A stretch of 64,000 nt of DNA from positions 39,869 to 103,868 of the forward strand of contig CACVBU010001004.1 in NCBI GenBank assembly GCA_902728285.1, in the 5' to 3' direction. Below the pieces are notes generated by a model. It had not been told where the DNA came from. It did not search any database and saw only the letters and a program-made list of their open reading frames with translations. Position numbers and translations under genes: made by a program. This stretch comes from Clytia hemisphaerica. Taxonomy: Eukaryota; Cnidaria; Hydrozoa; Leptothecata; Clytiidae. This document shows, piece by piece, positions 55,013 through 64,000 of the stretch. Numbering within the stretch: the stretch's first letter is position 1; each line of letters opens with the position of its first letter.

Positions 55013-57396
55013 CTATTTTCGTTGGACCATTTCAAGATTATCACATAAGGTTTGGCTCGATACTGGGTTCCACACTGGAGATGCATAGGACGGGATAGGT
55101 CTAACATATGTATTGAATGCTTTCGCTTTGATTTTACATGAACAATTCCTCAGGTTCCTTTGAAGAAAAGATCTCTTTTGATTTGCCTTTTTGCATATTG
55201 TGTCGATATGAGTGTTCCACTTGAGCTTATTGTTCAGGGTTACTCCAAGTTATTTAGCGTTAGATACTTTCTCAAGCTCTGTTTGATGGATAGAAGATGT
55301 GCTTTCTATGGGTTTGGTTTTATTTGTAATTGGGAGATGTTTGCACATTTGAGGATGAAATTCCATATCCCATAGTGTCTCCCATTGCTGAAGTGCTGTG
55401 AGGTCATCTTGAAGTGTGATTGGGTCACAAATACTATCAATTATGCGATACAAGTAAGCGTCATCTGCAAATAGGCGAATGTTAGATTTAACGTATGATG
55501 GCATGTCGTTGATGTAAATCAAGAATAATAGTCGTCCAAGTACGATGCCTTGGGGTACACCAGACAAAACGTTAGCCGTATCTGAGGATTTCCCGTTTAG
55601 TAAAACTTGTTGCGTTCTGTTTGATAGGAATGCTTTTATCCATTTAAGTGTGGTGCCTCGAATACCATAGTGTGATGCCTTTAGACAAAGTTTGAAGGGG
55701 TTAACTTTGTCAAATGCCTTGCTAAAGTCCAGTAAGATAGGGTCTATTTGTTTCTTATCATTAAGGTTCCTAGCAAAGTCGTTGACGGTGGTTAAAAGTT
55801 GACTCATACATGAACGTTTTTCTCTGAAAAACCATGTTGGTAGTCACTCAATACTTTATTATCATTAAGGTGTGTCATTGCATTGCTATAAATAATATGT
55901 TCCAGCCACTTGGCAAACAAATCGATGTGAGTGAAACTGGTCGATAATTTTCAGCCTGGTTCTTATCTTTGTTACCCCCTTTGTACACAGGTACAAGAAA
56001 ATGCATGCGACCAGTCTTTGGGAAGGGTACCTGATTTGAGGGACAGTTCGAATATCATTGTGAGGGGTGAAGAAATCTTAGCTGAAAATTCCTTTAGGAA
56101 TCTTGATGATATGCTATCCGGTCCTGTTGCTTTCTGTGGATTAAGCCGGTTAAGTAGCGCTTCGACACCACTTTTGTTTATTTCGATCTCGGACATTGAA
56201 TTCTCAACAGTTGGCGATCTAATGGGTGGTATATCTTTGTTACGAATAGAGAAAACACTTCAATACTGTTCATTAAGGATATTTGCTTTTTTCCGATCGT
56301 CGATGATAAGACTCCCATTCTTCTTTAATGGGGCAACTGTGATATCGTCTTTTTGTTTATATTTGATAAACTTGTAAACGCGCTTGGTGTCAGATGATTC
56401 TAGGATGCTTTCATTGATGTACTTGTCATGTGCTTTACGACACTGTTTTTGGCACTCATTGACAACATTTCGAAACCTGGACCAATCTGATTCGAGTCGT
56501 GTTTGTTTTGCGCGTTTGTATAGGCGATTCTTTCTGCGGGATAATCTTCTACACTTCCGATTTACCCATGGCTGGCTGAATCTTTGACGTGGAGTTTTGG
56601 TTGGTATCTTTCTCATGGTTTCGTTGCGTTGATGATGTCTTTAAACTCTCCCCATATTGTGTCAATAGCAAAATCTCCATTCTCGTGTTTAGCACAGAAT
56701 AGTGCACATGTTGTTTTTAGGTCTTCTTTCAGTAATGGAATGTTCGCTCTACTCCATACATGGACCGTTTTTTTTAATTGAGCGCTGCCAGATAGGATGG
56801 CAAATAACATCAATTACACCAATAGCAGTGTGATCACTTATCCCTGGGAAATTCTTCACATCTGACAGGAGTGAAGAGTTATTTGTCAATATTATATCAA
56901 GGGTATTGTTTATTCTTGTTGGAAAGTCAATGATTCGGTCAAGGTTACAGTCATAAACCATTTAATTGCTGTTTCGTTGATTTGTTTTGAGTAATTGTGA
57001 CTGACGATTGAGTTGTTGACCAGTCAATATCAGGTAGATTCCAGTCGCCCCCAATCCAGATTGGACTTGTCTCGTACTTTGAGGCAATTGATTTAATGTC
57101 CTTTGTTTTAAATTTTCGAGGTATGGCAATTTTGTTTCTGGTGCTCTGTAAGCAGAAAACTATAACAACTGGTTTTTTAAATGTTTCAATTTTGACTGTT
57201 ATACACTCAGTGTCTTTGGAATTGAATACTTCTTTAGCAATAAGGGAAAGCTTGGTCATTATAACAACTCCACCCCAACCATCCTCACGATCCCTACGGA
57301 AAGCAGTGTAGCCTGGTGGAACAAATTCAGATTCACCGATTGAAGGGTCAACGTGGGTTTCTGAGCCAATGATTATGTCAGGGTTTCTTCGGGGGA
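55013..57396 (-). pseudogene. CR1-like LINE ORF2, mirror copy in right arm
   Basis: Reverse-complement counterpart of 45911-48288 with its own indels: two extra bases near 55829 close the RT frame earlier, and the endonuclease frame (GGDWNLPDIDW) shifts at a different point. Elsewhere it is open where the left copy is broken (a run of 118 residues at 56260-56616), so the two copies correct one another. Confidence 0.8.
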
Positions 57397-58120
57397 TGGA
57401 TGGTGCAACAGACGTTTATACAAAGAAGCTTTTGAAGGTAGGCATTATTTTAAACATTTTTATTTGGATTGAAAGTACTATTAGTTTTTTTCACGGCTGA
57501 TGAAAATTGCGAAGGGGAATGAAACTGATTAAAATACAGTAGACAGTTTTTTTTTTAATTTTTGAGTTTGTTTTTTCTCTTCATTTTGTAGGACGGCTCG
57601 TGTGGTTGCAGCAACATACAAATTTATCAGTATCCAAATTTATGGCTGGATGGCTGGACTCCCTGTCTGGTATGACTGTTCAGCTGCTTCCTAAATACAA
57701 ATGTAGAAGATGGAAATTTACACCCGTTGTCATGCTGCAATCGTATCAAGAAGACACAAACAGGAGAAACTCATAGGCAGATAAAGCGAGAAAGAAATTC
57801 TTCCTTCTCTATTCTTGTTAACTTTAAATTATCCATACTTTCCAAATAAATCAAGAAGAAATCATTTATTACATTAACACACACAGTTGCCTGTCAAATA
57901 TTTCTATCAGGGAACACAAAACTTGTGAATACTCCTACGAAAAGACATTTAAAATTCCCGAAGAAAATCCTAAATTTGAGTTTTATTCAAAATGTCCTGA
58001 TGTCACATGGGCATTGATCAATCCCAGGAATGTCTTTTACGATTTCAATAGACTTATCAAAGTAAATAATGCCCTAAAGCCCCATTTATAAGCGACGGGT
58101 ACAAAATGCATAAAACATCA

Positions 58121-59644
58121 ATATATTAATAGCGGTGTTTGTGTGTTTGTGTGTCACCACTTTCGTTTTCGTTTGTGTTTTAGAATTATGACTTTTAGTC
58201 TCTTGCTTCACAAATCTGTTCTATTGGATTCGCGCCATCTGCAAAAGATTTCGCAAGCAATGTTTTGTTCTCGATAAGTTTGTTTTGATTGACAGATCGG
58301 ATAGAGCCTGGTTTAGACTTTATTCAGCCTTTGTTTCGAAATTTAAGGCCCATCTACATTTAGGAATTTTAATTTCTGCCCAGCTTTGCCTGGTCCTGTT
58401 TTTCTCTTTTCTTTTGTTTGAAATGTTTTTGGATGTATTTATTAATGACATTCGAATTCTTTTCACAACAAAACAACATTTCAAATGTAAATCAAAACAT
58501 AAATTTAAAAAGTTTGTCGAACAATAACAGCATTCAAAGTGCGATAAAAGCAAGAGAAGAAAGTAGTCCATCTCTTTAACTATGTACCTTAAAGGAAGAA
58601 ATTTTGGCGGAAAGAAGATTTGGCGGATTTGACTGAAATCCGCCAAATTAAGTTCCCGCCAAAATTTCTTTTTTCCGCCATCCGCCAAATTAAATTCCCG
58701 CCAAATTTAACATTTTGAAAATATGATCTCTTTTAAGGTGTTTTTGCTATTTTTTCGCTGTTTTCACGCCATCTTAAGGTTAAACTTTTAAATTCATGCC
58801 AAATTTAGTTTTTTCGTCCATCTGCCAAATTAAATTCCCTCTGAAAAAACTTTTTTGGCCATCCGCCAAATTAAATTCCCGCCAAAATTTCTTCCTTTAA
58901 GGTACGTTATTTTACATGTTTAAATTCGAAAAGTTATAACAAGGGTTTAAAAAAACAATTTAGAATCACCTTTCCCGTAATTCGTAAAACTAATGCACGC
59001 GCAATAGTTTCATATTCTCCACCGTTTGGTCTCTGGAGGTAAACAAACCCTTCGTTGGTTTTTTGAGCTTTTCCCAAGTTCTGTCAAACAAAATCCCCTC
59101 AAATTTTTGTATGTTCAATCTATTCATGATAGTATACCACCCTGAAAATCTTTTGCCAAAAGAAGATCGCTATCAAAATTTAGAAGCTGAAAACCCACTT
59201 TCCCTAACCCCTCGCAGGCAAAAACGCGTTTGTTTACCCCCAAAACAATTTTAGACACAACAGTGGAGCGCACATTTTCCCGGGCCATTTCTGAGAAGTT
59301 TGAATTACGGGAAAGGTGTATTGACTTATTTATCTTTTTAGGTCAGATAAAAACAAAGTTGCACTATTCTTTGTGGCTTTCCCGCTTTTTCATAAAGAAC
59401 TGTCATTTTAACATTTCAATCCTCTTTACCGTGACATTTTCTCAAATTGTGGAAAACTGGACGTCGTATTTAATGCGAGCGAAGCGAGAAAAAGACCCCC
59501 GGTGGAGGGTCAGAGTCAAACTTTGAAGATATCTTTTTATTCATTTGATCGTTTTTTTAAAGCCAGCTTCAACATCCAAAGGACTTTTAGTGCATTCAGC
59601 TACAGCTTAACAGGCGTGCGACGCCGGGTACGGGTACGGCTAGT
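58121..59644 (-). mobile_element. Dispersed GTACCCGGCGTCGC repeat, mirror copy
   Basis: Mirror of 43668-45187, including the nested TTTGGCGG MITE at 58584-58905. The terminus reads CGGGTACGGGTACGGCTAGT, with one repeated GGTAC unit compared with the left arm. Confidence 0.65.
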
Positions 59645-59654
59645 AATGCATATT

Positions 59655-60030
59655 TCATAATGCACAATCCGGGGGGGGGGGGGGCACTGGGTTTGCGGAC
59701 TGACGGTATGTGCGGGCCAAAAAATTGGCTTTTAAAATTGCACCCTTACAGTGCAGCAAAAATCAGTGAAAATCATACCCTTAGAGTGCATTTTCCCCCA
59801 AATTTTCGATCCCTTTCGTGCAAAAAAATGGTCAAATTCTAGCATTTTTGGTCAAAATATCTAGATTTTTCAAGAATTTTCTGAAATTTCTATCCTTACA
59901 GTGCATCTCTAGTTTTTCCGACCCTTACAGAGCATTTTAAACATATTGGAAAAGGTACCCTTAGGACCCGCACATACCCGTCGGTCCTTTTGCCCAGCTG
60001 CCCCCCCTCCCCGGGTGCACAATGCATAAT
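59655..60030. mobile_element. GC-rich-ended MITE, mirror copy
   Basis: Mirror of 43286-43656. G-run and C-run lengths differ from the left arm. Confidence 0.65.
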
Positions 60031-60639
60031 ATTTGAAAAATGTCAATTTTAGAGGCTATAATAAGGAGAATCTGAGAGATAATACTTTCATCAAAACAAA
60101 TATACCATTTTCTACCAGAAAATAAAAGGTAGAAAGCTGTAAATTTGGATTTTGGATGATGAAGAAAATCCACGATCCATTGAAAATGCTTGTTGCCATT
60201 TTGATTTTCATAGTTGTATTTTACAGAACGTAGTAAAGTGTAGAAAAAACACGAAAATATCTCCTCCGTATATTACATTTCTTACTGGAAAACGTAAATT
60301 TTATAGCACGATCTTTATTCTGGGTTTTCTCAGAGATCTTTTCGAACAATTCACAGGAAAAAATTAATAGATCACAAGCTTTGTGAAATGTCGTTTCCAG
60401 ATTTGGGAATAGGTGAGTTTCCCAAACTAATCACAAGGTTGGGATATGCAATTTCACAAACTTTAAATCTGGATGCGGATATTCGGATACCCTGGTTGGG
60501 AATTTCAATTTCTGGAGCTTGTGAGTCACAGTTTCACAATCCAAAAATGACAAAAACCTAACCGATTTATTTTTGTCCAGACCTTTTGTTAGCCTAGATT
60601 GACGCTGGGAACCAGCAAAAACGGGTCCAGATGTTACGT

Positions 60640-61080
60640 TTGCCAAACTTTATTGTGAAACATCATTTCCCATTAAAATATTATGTTTTCCCCCATATTT
60701 GGAATTGTGTTTGAATTAGGTTATGGTCGAAAATGGATCTGGATTTAACTTTTCCCTAACTTTGTATAAAAGCACTTCCCAATGTAGAACTTAGCTTATC
60801 CAAACTTGTCCTGAAACTGTTTGAATTAAGGAATGGTCGAAAATGGATCTAGATATACTTTTCCCAAACTTTGTAAAAAAGCACTTCCCAATGCAGAACT
60901 TAGCTTATCCAAACTTGCCCTGAAACTGTTTAAATTAGGGAATGGTCGAAAATGGTTTTAGATTTTACTCTTCCCAAACTTTGTAAAAAAGCACTTTCCA
61001 ATGTAGAACTATTAGCTTGTTCAAACTTGTCCTTAAACTGGATAAATTAGGAAATGGTCGAAATGGATCTGGGTTCTACT
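60640..61080. repeat. ~117 bp tandem array, mirror copy
   Basis: Mirror of 42225-42660, with about four units containing GGGAATGGTCGAAAATGG-type sequence. Confidence 0.8.
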
Positions 61081-61249
61081 TTAAAGCACGTTTGAAATGC
61101 AATGTGAATATAGGTTTCTTGCTTGTTTCTATAATATGCTAAAATACAATCATTTTGAAGACGATTTATTAAAATAAGTAACAAATACAATTTTAATACA
61201 TGTCCAGAAAATATATCCCAACCATTTACGTTTTTTACGTGTTTACATA

Positions 61250-62105
61250 GATTTCAAATTTCTAACGACATCCACAGAGAACCTTTAGGAAAAGATGAAT
61301 CCATGAATAGCTCCTGTAGTTCAGTATCGTTTGATCGCTCAGCAACTGACATGACTTCCATTCCCATTGTGTTTGTCAGTCGTTCAACTGGATTTTTTGC
61401 AATTTTCAAGCACAGCTTTCTCTGTAAGTCGGTGGTTCACTACGTCATCTTAGTCATCTTGTCGATTTTTACATTGTCTTCAGTCAATAACATTAGCTAG
61501 TAATTTGATAATTAGCTAGTAATTTGTATAATTCTCATCAAGGAACTGAATATATCGATACAATCAAATTTCTTTTTCCAACCAAGATATTGCGAGCCAA
61601 TGATGTCGTTTTGGCGTCTTTCTTTATTTCCATAATAGTAATTTGCTGAATTTTTTACGGTAATATCATCTAATCTAAAGAGCAAAATAAAAATTAATGG
61701 TAAAAATGAAACTTATTTCAAATTTATTCTATCAAAAAAAACTCCCCTCCATGCTGTTACCCCGCTCAACTAAAAAATATAAGACAACAGACTAACAAAA
61801 AATTGTATTGAAAAAAATATCAACGAATAATGAACAGAATTTGAAAAATCTAGCAATGAAAGCTGATTGGACAAATTCATTTTGAATCTTAAAAGCGGAT
61901 TGGAGTAGATTTTCATTACGTAATCGAAAATTTCTCTCTTCATAATTTTTTTATAAAAATCTTATCAAATTAAATTTTGCTATCAAATTTGGTATGGAAA
62001 TTTTTTTTTTTAATTTTAAAATCCATAAAATTGAAATCAAAGTAATAAAACTTACCGATAAAGAAGTTATATTTCTTGTGATGTTTTAATTGTCTTTCCA
62101 TTGTT
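61250..62105 (-). CDS. Mirror copy of the plus-strand exons
   Basis: Contains the reverse-complement counterparts of 41195-42048. The third exon is cleaner here (frame through ERLTNTMGMEVMSVAERSND to the stop). The first is altered near the donor (KKYNFFI instead of KKYKLLYR). Confidence 0.4.
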
Positions 62106-63165
62106 CCTTTGCATAGAAATGTGTAAATCGCACACAAGTATTTTTCACCCCTCTACCTTCCCACACATATAAGTATTGAAGAAAAAATTTGATTTCTTTC
62201 GCATTGATTTTGTCCGTTTTCCATGTTTGCAAATTCCTTATATGGAAGACTTTTCTAGTTTTACAGTTGTATTTTTGATACGCGAAAATTCTTTCTTTCA
62301 AAACTTAAAAAAATATCGAGGAATCAAGCAAGAATAAGTGCAAGATACTGCTGGCTCTCAAAGTCAACTTGTATTTATCAAACCAATCAAGTATTTATAT
62401 TGTTTGTAGCTGAAAAAAAAAGTATAGGTTGGTGGGCTAGTCTGTCACTTATACGACTTATACACAACAATTGACATATGCAGCCGGCGGATAGAGTTTT
62501 TTTAGAAATATGTTTTCTTATCTTCTAGGAGACCACATGTTATGAACTTCGATTTTCCTATACAAATGATGTGTTCTGATTTCTAGAAAACCTTTATCGA
62601 CTTGTAAGATATTTGATTTTTTCCACGAAAGATGTGTTCTGAAACTTTCTAGGGTTACCAGGCAACAATATCACATAAATTTTATCTATATATTATACCC
62701 CCTGTCTACTTAAAAGATGTGTTCTGAAGCTTTCTAGGGTTACCAAGACAACAAGAACACGTTTGATGACCTTGGTTATACCCGTCTCGTCAGAACACCA
62801 TTATTTCTAGCTGATTAATTTTCGAAGATCTTATCAGAACAGATCAAAATCTCTAGCTGAAACATGCTCTCAAAAGTCACCTCGCCGGCTGATTCAAACT
62901 TAGTGTCTTTTTTTCGTATTCATTAGTTCTATACTACTCAGTCGACCAGGTCGACTCTCCGTAACTCGAAAGTTTCCTGATGTCTCAAATGTATCACTCG
63001 AACAGTTTTTTCTCGTTCCTTTGAGAAAATCTTAGGCTGTTTTTCTTCTCTAAAACTTGAACGTCCCATAACTCGAACGACTACGTGTCGTAGTTATTGG
63101 ACTCTGCTTGAGCCACAAAGACTGGACTGTTGTACCAAAACTCATTACTTTTTTACTTTTCATAG

Positions 63166-63354
63166 CTTGTACCTAGTTTGGAAGGTGGCGAAATCCTATG
63201 TTATGGAATCGTAACAATCCAGTTGTCGTCTTCATCGGTTTCATTTCAGTAACAAACGTTAAATGGTCGATCAAGCTCTCCAGGAAAATTATTTGGAATA
63301 TTTGGATTTTCGCAGTGTATCAATGGACATAGATCAAAACTGAGAATTTCATCG
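63166..63354 (+). CDS. Mirror copy of the 63-codon exon (frame garbled)
   Basis: Same acceptor (ACTTTTCATAG|CTT), same donor (TCATCG|GTGAAG) and the same 189 bp length as 39921-40109. Insertions near 63210 and deletions near 63262 and 63330 shift the frame internally. Confidence 0.45.
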
Positions 63355-64000
63355 GTGAAGTCTTGTTTTATCTTTATTTTTTGGGATTTCATTAGTAGGG
63401 CGTGTTTGGTTTTAGCAGTTTCTTTTTGTATGATAAAATTTTGGATAGTCGTAATATCCCTCTTTATCGTAGAGATTCTGGTGGAATTCCAATGATCGAT
63501 ATTGAGTCGTTTGAACTGTGACTTTAGTCCACCTTATTCATTTGTTCTTTTGATTATGGATATTACGATTATCACTTCAATTCAATGTACTTATGACAAT
63601 TTACGAGAAATTTTTCTAAAAAGCTTTATGCTACTTTTGGTCAGCATTTTTTAAACCGAGTTTAATTAAGTTAGGATTCTGGTTAGCCAAGTATATATGA
63701 AAACTAACAGGTAAACGCTTAAACGTGACGAAAAACAAGTCGCGTGCGAGCTGGAGGTTGACCCTGTTTTTTCCTTCACAGCAAGTCATTTAAGCAAGTT
63801 TTCAACTTCACTTGCCCTCGGTCGGTTAAGCACTCACGGTCAGTCTTCACGTAGCAGGTTGAAATCCAGCTGGGCTACGTGTTCGTCGATGGCTGTTCTT
63901 TAGGTTCCCGAAGGAATACCTCCCGCCAGATCTTAACGCTGTTCATTACTTTTAAGAGTATACTCTTTTGAGTAATGACGTAATGTTTCGGTATCAAAAA

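Larger units (their letters stand above)
51652..64000 (-). repeat. Right arm of giant inverted repeat
   Basis: About 12.35 kb, reverse complement of the left arm, still paired at the last base of the window. Many blocks of several hundred bases are identical (for example frames of 122, 98, 80, 74 and 71 residues occur unchanged in both). They are separated by mostly single-base indels in A/T runs and some substitutions. Confidence 0.95.

Noticed and set aside
1-64000. tRNA, rRNA or microRNA genes
   Set aside because: I looked for tRNA-like A/B boxes and conserved rRNA words by eye and found none convincing; a covariance-model scan would be needed to exclude them.

Overview
This is AT-rich (roughly two-thirds A+T) eukaryotic DNA with no bacterial features: no operons or ribosome-binding sites, but spliced exons, LINE-type retrotransposons, a Penelope-like GIY-YIG fragment and many small terminal-inverted-repeat (TIR) elements. 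Together these suggest an invertebrate animal. A cnidarian is my best guess, because two of the broken multi-exon genes resemble high-copy uncharacterised protein families that I associate with cnidarian genomes. That is recall, not a search. Many frames are broken by one- or two-base indels, often in homopolymers, which suggests poorly polished long-read assembly.

1-7.5 kb: gene-poor, with a MITE (548-825), a ~54 bp tandem array (1405-2012), short AATTCAAATAC-type repeats (3300-4640) and a ~47 bp array (6275-6810). 7.8-12.8 kb: a minus-strand, multi-exon, decayed gene. Its 3' exon is split by a 950 bp TIR element with a perfect 6 bp target duplication. 12.8-22.2 kb: a MITE, the end of a Penelope-like element, and three copies (A 13126-14327, B 15760-16964, C 20261-21465) of a 1.2 kb unit with fixed ends. 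This unit carries one 356-residue ORF1-type protein (PHD finger, coiled coil, RNA-binding C-terminus), no reverse transcriptase and no poly(A). It ends in a stem-loop followed by ATTCTATG, as CR1 LINEs do. I read it as an ORF1-only ('half-CR1') non-autonomous retroelement and consider it the best candidate for an undescribed system here.

24.5-29.3 kb: a plus-strand spliced gene with an N-terminal C2HC zinc finger whose last zinc ligand straddles a splice junction. Two possible acceptors would give Cys or Ser. A 1 kb dispersed repeat has landed in a downstream exon. 25.7-26.9 kb holds two nested TIR elements inside an intron. 30-37.4 kb: a hAT-like MITE with a perfect 8 bp target duplication, a LINE with a 660-residue open RT frame, an internally deleted Harbinger-like element retaining the first exons of both its genes, and a TTAA-flanked MITE.

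37.9-64 kb: a ~5 kb TIR element with several small exons (37933-42957) leads into a giant inverted repeat. Bases 39268-51639 recur in reverse complement at 51652-64000 around a 12 bp spacer, and the palindrome runs off the right edge of the window. Every element in the left arm (exons, tandem arrays, GC-rich MITE, TTTGGCGG MITE, broken CR1 LINE) therefore appears twice. The arms differ mainly by short indels, so a fold-back read or assembly artefact must be excluded before this is called a real palindrome.
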